64,000 nt of DNA from positions 95,560,202-95,624,201 of the forward strand of contig NC_134701.1 in the NCBI RefSeq assembly GCF_043290135.1, read 5' to 3'. Source of the DNA: Rhipicephalus microplus. Lineage: Eukaryota; Arthropoda; Arachnida; Ixodida; Ixodidae. Positions 1 to 12,497 of the stretch are shown piece by piece; the stretch's first letter is position 1, and the number at the start of each line of letters is the position of its first letter. The position numbers were made by a program, and so were the translations under genes. Under the pieces are notes generated by a model. The model was not told the DNA's origin, did no database searches, and was given only the letters and a program-made list of their open reading frames with translations.

Positions 1-2760
1 ATCGCAGTCTATAGTCTGCCATTGCCACGGTGGTGGATATGCTACAGGAGCCATTAAACTGTGTTCAAGTGAGACTCCAGTTTCCTCAGCTAGACCGTTC
101 AGGCGAACTGAGAAAGGCTGCCTCATCGATGGCCTGTTTTGAAACAGAATGGAGCTCGACAAATCATTAATAGTAGAGTATGCGGGGTGCTTCTTGTCTG
201 CTTTCACCTTAAGGTAATATACAAAGGAGATGTAAGTTCTCTGCAGATGATGCGACCACTCATTTCACTCAACGTAAAGGCTTTCTACGGGGCTGGTGCG
301 AAGAGCACCCGTAGAAAGGCGGATGCCCAAATGGTGCACGGGGTCCAGCCTCTTCAAAGTACCCTGAGTCGCAGACTGATAAACAACAGCCCCATATTCT
401 AAGTGGGTGCGAATGAGGCTTTCATACATATTCATGAGACATTGCCTCACTACCCCACGTAGTACGTGACCACACTTTTAAAACATTCATGGCTTTTAAA
501 CATTTTGTTTTTAAATACTTAATGTGCGGTACGAAGGTCAACTTCTTGTCCAAGATTAAGCCTAAGAATTTATGTTCCGCATTAACAGACAGGCGTTGAC
601 CGTTCAGTTCAATGTTGGGTTCTGGGTGCATGCCTCTCCTTCGGGAGAGCAAGACACATGTGCTTTTTTGTGGGTTCAGTCGGAATTCGTTTTCCTCTGC
701 CCATTTGGATACCTTGTTTAAACCTAACTGAACCTGCCGCTCACAGATTGACAGGTTGCATGACTTAAAGCCAAGCTGGACGTCATCGACATATGTGCAA
801 TAGAACATGTTGCGGGGGATGGACAGGTGCAAGGAATTCATTTTGATAATAAAAAGTGTACAACTAAGTACACCACTTTGCGGTACTCCAGTTTCTTGGA
901 CAAATGTTTGGAAGAGAATACTGCCCACACGGACACGGAATGTCGAATTGGACAAGTAACTCTCGATTATGGAAAGCATTCTACCGTGAATACCCAAGTG
1001 AGACAGGTCTCTTAATATGCCAAGACGCCAGGTTGTGTCGTATGCCTTCTCGATATTGAGAAACACGGAGAGGAAGTATTCTTTGTGGACGAAAGCGTCT
1101 TGGATCTACCCTCGATACGCACCAGATGGTCGGTGGTGGATCTACCCTCTCGAAACCCACACTGTAATTGGTCAATCAGATTGTGCGTTTCAAGGGAACG
1201 TAAAGGTCAGAGGTTTATCTTTTTTTAAAAAAAGTTCACAAAGGCAGCTGGTTAGTTCAATGGGCCTTTAACTTGAAACTGAGGAAGGGTCCTCGCCCTG
1301 TTTCAAAAATAGGGATAACAATAGCATCTTTCCAGGAAGTAGGGATGGTGCCAGAAAGCCAGATAGCATTGTATAGAGAGAGTAAAGTTTTTCGCGTTTT
1401 GAGCGGCAGGTTTTTCAGCATTTCATACGTGACACGGTCGTAGCCTGAGGCAAAATTACTGCAGCTGTTTAGTGATGTTTGTAGCTCAGCTAAGTTGAAA
1501 GGTTGGTTGTATGCCTCATAATTTGTGCACTTGCATTCTAGTTTGTGCTTTTCTATCCTTCCTTTGTATCTTTGGAAAGCTTCAGTATAGTGTGACGAGC
1601 TAGACACCTGCTCGTTGTGTTGTGTGCACCGAGTAAGTTCGCCTGATCTTCCAGGCTGTCACCCTGTGTGTTTACGAGTGGGAGTGAGTGTACTTGTCTT
1701 CCTGCTACCCTACCAACCATGTTCCAGACTTTAGCCTCTTGTGTATATGAATTTATACCAGATAAAAACTTCTGCAAGCTTTCTCTTCTGGCCTGCCGAC
1801 GCGTTCTTAGACTTTATTTTCTTAAAGCTGTCAAGATCTTCGGCTGTCGGTGAATTCCGAAGCAACATTCATGCCTTGTTCTGCTCCTTTCGCGCATTCC
1901 GACACTCAGTGTTCCACCATGGGACGCGTCGCTTACACGGCATACCAGATGTTTGCGGTATGCACTTGGCTGCTGCATCAGTAAGAAAAGCAGTGAAGTA
2001 CTGCACAGCTTCATCTATGCTTAACCTACATATGTGGGTCCAACTTGAACGAGTAGTGTTGTGAAACTGTTTCCAGTCCTCCTTGTCTGTCTGCCATCTC
2101 GGAACATGTTGAGGACCTTTTTCTAGTCGTGCACTCAGAATTATCGGAAAGTGATCACTTCCGAAAGGAAGTGATCACTTTCCATTGAAGTAGGGGTACA
2201 AGCGATGGGGACACAATGCTGAGATCTATGCATGAGTAGGTTTTGTTGGCGAGGCTAAAGTATGTTGGCTCTTTCCTATTCAACAGACACGCACCCGAAG
2301 AAAAGAGGAACTGTTCGATTAGACGAACTCATGCGTCGCAACGAGAGTCCCCCCATAGACCATTATGTGCATTCAAGTCCCCGAGGACCACATAAGGTTC
2401 CGGTAGTTCATGTATCAGTGACTGGAATTTGTGTTTTTCGAGACGCTACTGTGGAGGTATGTAAAGAGAGCAGACGGTCACAAGTTTGTCCAAAAGAACT
2501 GCTCGAACAGCCCTTGCCTTAAGGTATGTTTGTAGCGGTAGATGTGTACATGCTACGCCCTGATAAACTATAATGGCCACACCACCATATGACGCTACAA
2601 CGTCATTGCGGTCCTTTCTGATTATTACGTAATGACGTAGAAAATAGGTGTTTTTGGAATCGAAGTGTGTCTCTTGTACACACAGCACTTTTGGGGAATG
2701 CTTGTGTAAGAGTTCCTGGATATCGTCGAGGTTTCTAAGCAGCCCTCTGACGTTTCATTG
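1..2760 (-). pseudogene. ORF2 (endonuclease-reverse transcriptase) remnant of the Jockey-like LINE
   Basis: The ancestral product nicks the target and primes reverse transcription. Visible pieces: endonuclease motif LCVQETHF at about 2690-2665, the GSDHFPI motif near 2165-2140, an RT fingers piece at 1607-1257 (SGYDRVTYEMLKNLP), and the RT core at 1066-422 with LNIEKAYDTTWR, TGVPQSGVLSCTLF and the catalytic box YVDD intact. Several stops and frameshifts break the frame (between 2440 and 1610, near 1250, near 1070 and near 430). The C-terminal tail continues to position 1 and presumably outside the window. Confidence 0.8.
2146..2183. repeat. Perfect 17-bp inverted repeat (hairpin) in the LINE endonuclease region
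   Basis: GGAAAGTGATCACTTCC (2146-2162) is followed after four bases by its exact reverse complement (2167-2183). The right arm, read on minus, encodes the conserved GSDHFPI endonuclease motif, so the left arm looks like a fold-back duplication of that motif and adds a disruption to the ORF. Confidence 0.9.
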
Positions 2761-3934
2761 TATTATTTCTGCATCCATTTTGATTGTAAATGAGTGCTGT
2801 GTGTACTGAAAAAGTATTGCGTCAAGAGAAGAAGCTTTGTCAGGCGCCATAATGATGGTTTTTGATTTTCTGGCGCGCTCCAAAGAACCGTGCCTGTCCT
2901 TCGGCGCCAAAGACACCGTTGGACTTGCTGTTGTGTCCATCACCTCGGACGAGGTGCTGGATGCCCGCTCGCGGTTCACGCGTGAAGGCACGGAGGTCTC
3001 AGGGCTATCTGTGGAAACAGACAGCCCTGGGGTTCCAGGTGCGGAAGCCTGCAAGCCTTTTGGTGGCGGAAGAGTCTGTGCTACTTCCGCTGAGAAGGTG
3101 AGTGCCGCTGCCGCTCGTCCACTTTGTGTGCTACGTGCGGGCGCCGCGGATTTTGGTGGCACTTCCCCTTTCGTGCCACCTCCGCGAACGAAGGTCCCTG
3201 CATTAGTAGACGCTTGCGTGCCTCCTTAAACGAGATGTTTTCATTTACTATCAGTGCGAGTACTTCTTTTTCATGTTTCCATGTAGGGCATGTGCGAGAG
3301 GAAGCGGAGTGTCCACCATCGCAGTTCACGCTGTGTGTAGTGGTTTCTTCACATTTGTCTCCGGAATGTTCGTGCGAACTACACTTTGCACAGGTTTGAC
3401 GGCCTCGGCAGCTCTGAGAACCGTGGCCAAATCGCTGGCACTTAAAACAACTTCAGGGGTTTGGGACGTAGGGCTGGACCTTTAACTTGAAGTAGCCTGT
3501 TTCGATATATTCTGGAAGTGTGCTTGTGCAAAATGTAAGCATGAGGTGCTTTGTAGCGGTGTCTGTGTTATCACGCCTAATCTTAATTCTCGGTACATGC
3601 GTTACATGCTGTTCGTTCCAGCCTTCAAGTAGCTCCCTCTCTGTCAGGTTAATTAAGTCTTGATCAGACACTATGCCTCGAGTACTGTTCAGGGAGCGGT
3701 GTGGTGTGATAGATACAGGTGTTGTTCCAAAACAGGTGAGTTTTGTCAGGTTTTCATACTGGGTCTTGGTTTTTACTTCAAGAAGAAGGTCCCCGCTAGC
3801 CATACGTGTAGCCTGATTTCCTGGACCTAGTGTATTGGTGCGGCATTTAGAAACGACAAACGGAGAAATTGTTCTTGCGTTATTTTCTTGCGTTTCACAG
3901 TGGATCACATGGAAGCGCGGGAAAATTTCTTTCG
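2755..3934 (-). pseudogene. ORF1 (gag-like, zinc-knuckle) remnant of the Jockey-like LINE
   Basis: In LINEs this protein binds the element RNA to form the retrotransposition particle. The minus strand from 3908 encodes a basic N-terminal domain (motif SGDLLLEVKTKTQYENLTKL) and then, from about 3450, a cysteine cluster beginning CFKCQRFGHGSQSC with two further C/H clusters (CAKC..., CDGGH...C). An in-frame TGA at about 3453-3455 separates the N-terminal domain from the first knuckle. A frameshift around 3150-3100 moves the reading into the Ser/Pro/Ala-rich C-terminal region (3162-2755). The zinc-knuckle order fits Jockey/I-type ORF1 proteins. Pseudogene. Confidence 0.75.
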
Positions 3935-4023
3935 GCTTTAAAATACATTCAGTGTTGTTTCGGTGCGCTCTTTTTTAGGAGGAGGGCGATCAGACAGTTT
4001 AGGAAATGAAAAAAAAGGCCATA

Positions 4024-4590
<567 letters not shown>

Positions 4591-4594
4591 GTGT

Positions 4595-4797
4595 CGCTAC
4601 ACACCAAACGCCTGCGTCTGCAGACGCCCCTGCGGGGCATTTTCGATGAAGGCAAAAATGTTGTAAGCCCGTGTGCTCAGATTTGGGTGCACGTTAAAGA
4701 ACCCCAGGTGGTAGAAATTTCCAGAGCCCTCCCCTACGGCGTCTCTCTTATTCATATGGTGGTTTTGGAACGTTAAACCCCACGTATCAATCAATCA
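4595..4797 (+). mobile_element. SINE-type repeat, 3' half (tick tRNA-related SINE, Ruka-like)
   Basis: The stretch GTTAAAGAACCCCAGGTGG (about 4693) through the ATATGGTGGTTTTGG block to a terminal ATCAATCAATCA tail matches, with scattered substitutions, the minus-strand units at 11297-11455 and 23690-23925 (and their duplicates at 29538 and 41950). The 23.7-kb copy carries a tRNA-like head, which identifies the family as a tRNA-derived SINE. No clear A and B boxes remain in this copy. The name Ruka-like rests on recall of a tick SINE family, not on a database comparison. Confidence 0.7.
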
Positions 4798-5783
4798 TTC
4801 CCTCTCGCAATAGTTCTAGCAAGCGCCACTACGAGTTATGCAGTTAGCACCGATGTTTTCAAACGTTATAGTGCCATATTTAACGAATCATACATTGCGT
4901 GGCAAAGGCATAAAATCGCACTCGGTCTTTAACGAATTGGGGGCCCTTAAGCTTCGCTTTTAAGTGTTGAACGCGATAGCACAAATCCGGCGCCTAGTGC
5001 ACCCTTCAACCGCTAAGTGCATACTTATTAATATGTTTCGTTGCATATACACACGCACACAATAGGTTGGACCAGCGCGCGCTATTATCGCCGAGTGGGC
5101 TTGTTTTCGTCGTGACACCTGTCGAACAAATTGTGTTTAAGAGGCCCTGAAACACTTTTTTAAGTAACCATAGAATTAATTCACTAGAAGAGATTATTGC
5201 CTCACAAATTCAACGCCCCAAAAATTTTAAGACTCCGTCCAGTGCGAGTGGAGTTACAAAGGTTTGCCGCATCCTGCAATTGCATTGTCTCTTCTCTCGT
5301 CCAGACGAGAGCGCTGGCAGATAAGCAGGGTGGGGTGGCAGGGCATTGCTTGCTTACTTGATTCATTTCGGGGCTCTCACCCACTAAGAGGGATTGGCCA
5401 AGAAGCCGTCGGTTAATGTAAGTCAATACCCTAATAATAACCAGGCTATGGAAATAGGATTACATTGTTTTGACTCGGTTGGAATATTTTGGCACAATGT
5501 GAAAAAAAGTGAGAAGAAAGAAATAATAAAATTTTTTGAATAGCTGAGATATAACCGTTATATGAAATTCTTCTGAAGGTTAAGTCATTGTAGTATAATA
5601 GTGTAATAGTTAAATAATAAATGTTAGATTGGGTAGTAAAAATCGAGAGCTGATCAATGGCTCAGCAAAACAATCTTCTTGTGTTACATAGGAAATTGCA
5701 GAGAACCCCACAGATGTTCCTGTCACTGAGTCCTAATGAAGCAGTCCCAAAGGACAAAATGTTAGGAGTAGTAAGTGATACTC
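4798..5783. other. No gene recognised
   Basis: AT-rich sequence with short ORFs only. None shows a domain, repeat or codon pattern that I can support. A (CA)-rich patch lies near 5050-5062. Confidence 0.5.
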
Positions 5784-6977
5784 CTAGTTTTTTATTAAAA
5801 TTTCTAAACTATTTTTTTTATTTTTAAAACGGTAACAAATGAGAAGAAAATGGTCAATGTTTCCGGGTTCATTACAGCTTGAGCACAAAAGGGATTGCAC
5901 CAGACCAGACCTGTTAAAGTAGAAATTATGAGGTGGTACACGACAACGCAATTTTGTTATGGAGACTTCCAATTTACGTGTGGGACACCATTTATTATTC
6001 CATGCGAAGCGCAGGTGCGAGATATCTGGATTTAGTATCGTAATATTTTATGAGTCTACAAGAAGGGAAAGTTTTCTGAACCTCGCTGCTGTATACATAA
6101 GCTGTAAGAGGCATGATCGGCCCAATCGGAAGATCAAGGGATGCTCCTGCGAGTAAGACAGACATCTCTTTAAAAGTATACTACGATGGCCTGGTACCCA
6201 TTTCATTCACACTAGACGAATGTTTGCTGGGATAAATGATTTAAAAGTTTCTAGTACTGCTGATGTCGACGACGGTGTTAAAATGCACACACGGAATACG
6301 AGTCAGTCACTATCACAGCTGTCGAATGAGTCGAAGGAAGTTTACGAAGTTGTAGTATAATGACCATTATTACTGCTTAAAATATTCATGTATAATCTGG
6401 GAAGCCTAATAAAAAGGACCAGAATAATGAGAGAAAAAAATACCCACATCGGCTTCTCGCCCCTCATAGGTGCGTTCGTTGCAATTACTATATTAGTACC
6501 TAATTGAGACAAGTGTTCTTCTAATAAGCCAATCAAATATTTAGAGGGCAAGTGTTTAGCATTTGTTGGGAAGATATCGTCGAATTTTATTTGCACTTGG
6601 CTGATCGGTTTTCCAGATGGCATGATTTCGAATATATTAGCATTTAAAGCATCTTGAAGTGTTTGAACAAATAGCACTTGGGGTTTATATGCACAGGACC
6701 AATGCGCATAAAAAGATACCGGGCTCGGCAAAGAATACGAACTGACGCCTTCTTAAAGTGGATTCAACAAATTTTAAGTAGGTTTTAACTTAAAATACGA
6801 AATCTGCAAGCAAAAGTAGGTATCCGAGCTTCTTGATACAAAAAATTGTTACTTGTGAATTTCGGCACACCTAAACAACTTCGAAGCGCTTCCTGCTCTA
6901 AGAAAATTAAGGGGTTTACTTTGTTCGCTGATCCACCAGATAATAGTACACATCCAAATTTAAGAATCGACGATTAA
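5784..6977 (-). mobile_element. LINE family A, relic A3 (ORF2 C-terminal half)
   Basis: The minus strand reads like the C-terminal half of the intact ORF2 at 58262-61891. Near 6975-6840 there is a degraded RPIL-FGC and poly-Leu/Glu region. At 6731-6342 comes FDDIFPTNAKHLPSKYL followed by IVIATNAP, where the intact element has IIATDAS, so the first RNase H catalytic Asp has become Asn. WVPGH is recognisable near 6200-6180. At 5972-5784 the C-terminal box RCRVPPHNFYFNRSGL with a CxxC...H...C cluster is preserved. Part of the RNase H domain is missing or scrambled between about 6340 and 6200. Non-functional. Confidence 0.8.
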
Positions 6978-7186
6978 TTACCTTCAGCGCTTTTTTTTTT
7001 CTTCGAATGCGCGGCTTTTTCAGTGTGATCGCGCGTGCACGCGTGAACAAGTAGCGGCCCTCCACGGCTATCTCGGTAACTCGATTTTTCGGTCACAGAC
7101 GCATAGACAATTTTTCGCTCACAACCAACGGGGCCGACGCCAGCGGCGGGTTTTCCGCAACACGAGCTCTTTAACGCTAACGCGTT
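6978..7186. other. No gene recognised
   Basis: Short stretch between the LINE relic and the fold-back element. It contains a T-run (6991-7000) and GC-richer sequence with no motif I can name. Confidence 0.4.
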
Positions 7187-7923
7187 AGAATGTGAATTGT
7201 GCAATGAGTCGGTGCTTTCATGCCCTACTCATTACAGAATGCTCAGAAGTAGTTAGTTATCTTCTGCAAAAGCTTCAACAAAGTGAGAAACTTTGTAGGT
7301 TTACGTGTTACTGTACAGATGCGTAGTGGGCCCTTCGTTAAACCGGGAACAGAACAATTAAAAGTAGAGGGCACTTAACCACTGTACCCACAGTAAGCAT
7401 TCTAGAATACTTGGTGACAGCCGAATGTTACACGTTGCGCAGGGTGGTTAGTTTTCTAACGGCACAGTTGATGCAAGTACCGACCAAAAATAGTTGGGAG
7501 TTTTCTAATATGCCGCAAACTTTTCGGGTCCCTATTTGAAAACTCTTAACTAACTATTTTGCGTCTGTGCTTGCATCAGCTGTGCCGTTGGGCGCCTATT
7601 CTAAAAACTCCCTACTAACTATTGTGCGTCGGTGCTTGCATCAGCTGTGCCGTCAGGAAACTAACCACCGTGCGCAGCGCGTTACATGCGGCTGTTACGA
7701 AGTATTCTAGAATGCTTACTGTGGGCACAGTTGTTAAGTGCCTACTAAGGCTTAATTGTTTCATTTCTGGTTTAACGAAGGGCCCACTACACATCTGTAT
7801 AGTAACACGTAAAACTACACAGTTTCTCACTTTGTTGAAGTTTTTGCAGAAGATAATTAACTACTTCTGAGCATTTTGTAATGAGTGGGCATTATAGCAC
7901 CAACTTATTGTTCAATTCGCATT
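7187..7923. mobile_element. Fold-back (long terminal inverted repeat) element, about 735 bp
   Basis: Left arm about 7187-7513 and right arm about 7592-7923 are imperfect reverse complements over roughly 320 bp. Anchors include TGAATTGTGCAATGAG against the complement of the 7910-7920 segment, ATTCTAGAATAC against GTATTCTAGAAT, and GGGCCCTTCGTTAAACC against GGTTTAACGAAGGGCCC. The spacer (7514-7591) holds a further direct copy of the inner arm: 7527-7582 resembles 7604-7652. No transposase is present. The structure fits a non-autonomous fold-back element or long-TIR MITE. I could not fix a target duplication. Confidence 0.75.
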
Positions 7924-8179
7924 TTTTGGCCCCAAAGAAATAGAGTCAAGGCCACTGCGTATGCACAAAACCCAAACCGCGTTTCGGTATTGGGTTGGGA
8001 ACCCTATTTCTCGGATTAAGCGGGAGCCCCGAAACCTGCCGCAAAATTTTTCGGCCAGACAAACGTGACGGCACCCACTGAAGTGATGGCTCTCGGCCAA
8101 GACTAGAGTGACACATAATAGGAGGGCCCGAAACGCGGCAAACTCTATTCGAAAGCTCTTCGCTCCTGCTTGACCCAAA

Positions 8180-11100
8180 GCATCCGTACGCAAAGCGATT
8201 TGGGGCTCCAAACTTTCGGGGCCCCTATTCAAAACCTCCCTAACTTTTTTTTTCTTTTTAAGGCACGGTTGAGGCATGCACCTTGAAATCATACAACGTT
8301 AGTAGTTCGGAAGGTGATGCGCACGATATCTGATTATGTTATCGAGTATTTACTAAGTCCAGTTACGTTATTAGTTACGCTACCAGCTTTACTAAGCGAA
8401 GCTCAAGCGTCCTTTCAAGTTTTTCTCCGTAATGCCTCACAAATGCGTAGTGGGTACCTCGCTTCTCCGCGGATTGATGAATAATGAGGTAACGAGCGCT
8501 TCTCAAGTTTGCAAAAGTTATGTTTGAAAATGTTGTGGACACTTTACAAGCGTACCTGTATTGATAGGCCTAAGGGAGCGTACATACAACGTGTTCTAAA
8601 ATTGTCCTTCTTCCAGCTTTCGCTGTGACTGCGCTGCGCATTGCGCGCAGGCCTGGTGTTTTGTGTGACACGGCGCTTCGCTGCTATTGCAATGACAACT
8701 GACAAACTCGCTTGTTTACCGCTCCACTCTAAAGGCGTATGCATATGTCATCCCTTATATTCACCCTGGCTTTAGGCCTCCATTATGTACTTCTAGCTCC
8801 TGTACTTCTTTCACTGCTTCAGAAAAATTAGGGGACGCTATAAAGCTTTGTCTTTAGGAGTTGGACGCGATAGCGATGTCTTGTTCGTAGTGCCTGCTTC
8901 AAACACTAAGTGCGGGAAACCTTTTCGAACTTGCTATGCATTCAACTACGTGACCTTAAGAGAATAGGCGCAGTAACTTGTGTTCCATTTGTAGTGGGCG
9001 ACTGGCTTTAAACTATGAGGTCTTTAGAATAATCCGAGATTCTGACGCTCGATGACAATGCCCTCTTGTGACACGCGATATTACGGCAATATTTCATGTT
9101 GTATTGTGAAGCATGTGTACAGGACGCATGCTCTGGCAATGCAAGAAAGCCACTTTCACTGCCTTTTGAAGCAGAGATGGTTCTGTTCACTGCGTTCACA
9201 AGCACCACGTTTTTTTTCTTTCTTTTTGCATTGCTGGGAGGTACTGTATTTTTGGGATGCAGAAGACAAAAAAAAACAAGTAATTCCTGCTTATCCTCAT
9301 ACGGCATACCATTTCTTACGATAAATAATGAGGATAGTTTGGCATTTTACTTAATTATGTTACCAGGCCTCTACTGTTTTTGGAGGCCCATATGGTAGAA
9401 TGTTAGTGTGATTCAGATGCACGACCCGCAAAAATGTGATTTCGAGAGTTCATTTCAAAATCTGTCGAACTTCAGAAAACAGGGCAGTCTGTTCTCGAGT
9501 GGTTGTCGAGGGTTGAAACATTGACAGCTCTCGAGGAATCTTTAAGTTGGTGTCGTTTCAGTAGGACTGCCACTGCCTGTTTTCATGGCCTTTACGTCAT
9601 TGTTCATGTACATAGTGTCTGGGAATATGCAAAAAAATCGAAAGGAGACGTGTGGCCGCGTGGTAGAACATCCACTTTTCATACAAGTGACCAGGGTTCG
9701 ACATTCACTTATACCCCGACTATTTTATTATGTATTTCATTTGCATTGTGCTTGATTTTTCAGTTCCGCACATGGTACTGTTTCGCACAAAACGAACGAC
9801 ACTGCTGCCAGAATTACTGGAAAACAAGCTCTTCAATAACGCAATCACGTTAAAACCATATGTTACCGCGAGCCTTCACTAGCGTAACAGTGGCTAGTAA
9901 CATTCACAGCGTTGCATCATAAGGGCTATATGAGGAAAGCACCTTTACGGTCAGAGATGGAGTTCTAATGAACGCTATGGGGGAGCATTTCGTCTAAGAC
10001 TCCTAGACTATTCTATATCATCAGTCTATCGGAGAAAAGCTCACCATAACGTAATACAGCTTCCTCCTCCGATACCGTCAATACTATAGAGTTCCTCGCT
10101 CATGAAGCCACAGCATGGAGCCGGTTGAGAAAGCTGTCGAGCACTTTTTATCGGCACAACGCGGATTGAATAAGGACCATGAAATCATAGGCATATCAGC
10201 CGGGGAGCAAGGCGGGCGCGAGCCCTTCCTCCGGGAAAAGTAAAAGTTTCAGGGGGGGGGGGGGCGCTAAGCTTTCTCACTTTTGACAGTGGTCGCTGTC
10301 AGCTGCACGCTAGGGTAACCAACAACTAAGCCAAAGTTTTTCTTCACCACAGTCATCACTCAATCATATTGTAACGAGGAAATAGAAATATTACCAGGGA
10401 TTGTCTTATTATAGTAATTTTTTTCCTGAACGTCTGCTGTGATGATTGTCCTTGACTGTTCCTTGCAGTGCGGACCGCCTATGCGACTCTTTCGAGCCTT
10501 GTACTGTAGTGCTGCAAAGCGGGCTACAGTAGAAGGAGCGAAAATGTCTGTACTTGCTTTGTTATGGATTGGAACGACTGACCAGTCAGATCTTTTGCGG
10601 CTTCTGGAAAATTGTTTTCTTTCATCAAAAGTCACTAGCGTCGTCGCTGCTTTATCGAAGCTGCTGTGAGCCAGTGCTTGTGACGAATCTTTTTATATGC
10701 TTTACTTCTGCCGTACAAGAAGTGCCACAAAAAGTTTTGCGCTTTATTCTTTGATAAATCTGATCAGCCTTGCTTACGGTAGCTAGGATAGAAGCCAGCA
10801 GTTTGCAGAGCAGAGAAGAGAATAAAGCACTGAACTTGAGTACAGTGGGAAGCTGAGCTTCTTAGTCAAGCTAATTTGTTTTCATTCAACTTGAACTGTC
10901 TTTTACAGCTCAAAACACAACTCTGACAGAAAAGAAGCACACACGCGCAGCGATGTTTAGTTCTCTCTCTCTCAGCAAGAATGAGCTCTGAGATGTACAC
11001 GCGCACATACCCTCTAAAACGTTTTCCGTAGTAACTGCGCAGTTATCACGAGAAGGGCTCTTTGCTCCTCCAAAAGACGAAATGTGCGCAAAAGAGTGCA

Positions 11101-11296
11101 CATGTAACCGCAATGAGGGGCACTTTCTTCCTTGTGGAGTAAAGCACTCATTATTTGGGGTAACTGCGGGAATTTTCGCGCCGTGTGGAAATGACTCATC
11201 GGTGCCTACGCAAGACTATTTCATTTCAGACGGTTCTGTGGCGTGGTGTGGTGTAGTATGTCGAATACGCGCAGGCTGACTGAATGGTCGTGAGTG
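8180..11296. other. Anonymous DNA of the duplicated unit (copy 1), no gene
   Basis: About 3.1 kb with only short ORFs that lack recognisable domains. Landmarks: at 8212-8280 a diverged relative of the fold-back spacer (CGGGGCCCCTATTCAAAAC, GGCACGGTTGAGGCATGCA), the tRNA-like segment at 9650-9725, and a G13 run at 10252-10264. The same DNA is at 26421-29537. Confidence 0.6.
9650..9725 (+). mobile_element. tRNA-like segment with A and B boxes (SINE head), copy 1
   Basis: TGGCCGCGTGGTAG at 9652-9665 matches a Pol III A box and GGGTTCGACAT at 9694-9704 a B box, at the spacing seen in tRNA genes. The acceptor and anticodon arms do not pair well, so this is a tRNA-derived SINE head or a tRNA pseudogene rather than a functional tRNA. 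The element's 3' end was not found. Confidence 0.5.
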
Positions 11297-11455
11297 TATT
11301 GATTGATATGTGGGGTTTAGCGTCCCAAAACCACCATATGGTTATGAGAGGCGCCGTAGTGGAAGGCTCCGTAAATTTCGACTACCTGAGGTTCTTCAAC
11401 GTGCACCAATGTCTAAGCACTGGGTCTACAGCATTTTAGCCTCCATCGAAAAAAG
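11297..11455 (-). mobile_element. tRNA-related SINE fragment, 3' part (copy 1)
   Basis: On the minus strand this reads …GTGCACGTTGAAGAACC…, then the ATATGGTGGTTTTGGGACG block, then CCCCACATATCAATCAATA. It is the same unit as 4595-4797 and 23690-23925. It abuts the (AT)n tract at 11460. The tRNA-like head is missing. Confidence 0.75.
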
Positions 11456-11456
11456 C

Positions 11457-11459
<3 letters not shown>

Positions 11460-11523
<64 letters not shown>
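11460..11523. repeat. (AT)n microsatellite, about 64 bp (copy 1)
   Basis: Pure AT run that joins directly onto the truncated gypsy-1 reverse transcriptase. The equivalent in copy 2 (29701-29758) is about 6 bp shorter. Confidence 0.97.
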
Positions 11524-11526
<3 letters not shown>

Positions 11527-12291
11527 AGTGCTGTTCAAAAGTCGTAGAGAAAAACGACTATCTCGTCTAAACACACTAAAGAAGAGTGCCACTTCAGGTC
11601 ACATAAAACTGTGTCCATCATTCATTGGAATGTGCCTGGAGCGGAGCACAGGCCAAAAGGGAGAATTTTAAATTTATAGAGACCATCAGGTGTAATAAAC
11701 GCTGTTTTTCTCGGTCCCAATCATCTACTTCAATCTGCCAATATCCGCTACGGAAATCCATCGAAGAGAAATAACGGGCGAGCCGCAGGCGATCTAAGGA
11801 GGAGTCATCAATGCGGGGAAGAGGATATACGTTTTTTTTTTCGTTATCTAGTTCAGTTTTGCGGTAGTCGACGCAGAATCGTAGTGAACCATCTTTCTTC
11901 TTAACCAGAACAGCTGGTGACGCCAAAGGATAGTCGATGGTTGAATTACGTCGTCGTCGAGCATTTGTTTCACTTGATGACGGATGACATCCTGCTCCTT
12001 CTGCGACACGCGGTAAGCTTGTTGGCACACGGGTTGGACGTTGGGCTCGGTGATTATTCTGTGCTTCATTAGAGGGGTCTGCCGGACTATCGACATAGTG
12101 GCAAAACAGTAACTAAAGGATGAGAGGAGACTGAGGAGCCTTGCCCTCTTAGGTTGTTCTAACTGGCGATTGATGTTGAGGTGACTAGTCACGTCAGTAT
12201 CGCAGCTGTCCTCAGTTGATATTGTCGTATTCAAAGGGAAGGCATCCCAATCATCCAATGCCTCAAAGTAAGCTATGGTTGTGCGTGTCAC
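11524..12291 (-). pseudogene. gypsy 1 reverse transcriptase remnant (copy 1)
   Basis: Pieces visible: KHRIITEPNVQPVCQQAYRV (12080s), VLVKKKDGSLRFCVDYRK (about 11910-11860), YPLPRIDDS and FSSMDFRSGYWQIEVDD (about 11830-11720), then TPDGLYKFKILPFGL with the catalytic box near 11570-11560 reading CLDE where active gypsy RTs have YLDD. One stop precedes MMDTVL and another follows the catalytic box. The sequence stops at the (AT)n tract. Confidence 0.8.
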
Positions 12292-12497
12292 AAAATGCCT
12301 CTATGCGCCACTGAAGCTCGTAACTGAAAGCGTAGTCTGGCCATTTCTGAGTTGAACGAGACTTCGAGCAATGGCGACTTCCCGATCAAGCAATAACGTC
12401 AGGTTACTTTCGGCGATGCCCGTAATTGACTGCTCCCGTGGACACTCAGCAAGCGCGAAGATACTACTGCGAGGTGGCAACGTGACGCAATCATCAA

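Larger units (their letters stand above)
1..3940 (-). mobile_element. Decayed Jockey-like non-LTR retrotransposon, continues beyond the left edge
   Basis: Read on the minus strand, the order is a gag-like ORF1 (about 3934-2755), an APE-type endonuclease (about 2760-2080), a reverse transcriptase (about 1607-422) and the C-terminal tail (450-1), as in Jockey-type LINEs. The last readable segment includes GIRLSTGALRTSPVESLYVE, a tail common in Jockey-like ORF2 proteins. All parts carry stops or frameshifts, so the copy is dead. ORF1 begins without a clear start next to sequence leading into an (AT)n tract, so the 5' end is probably truncated. Clade assignment is from motif resemblance only; a CR1-related clade is the alternative. 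Confidence 0.85.

Noticed and set aside
7187..7923. Autonomous TIR DNA transposon
   Set aside because: No transposase or room for one; arms occupy nearly the whole element.
10252..10264. G13 run as a regulatory G-quadruplex
   Set aside because: Single homopolymer with no neighbouring G-tracts or gene; left as a landmark.
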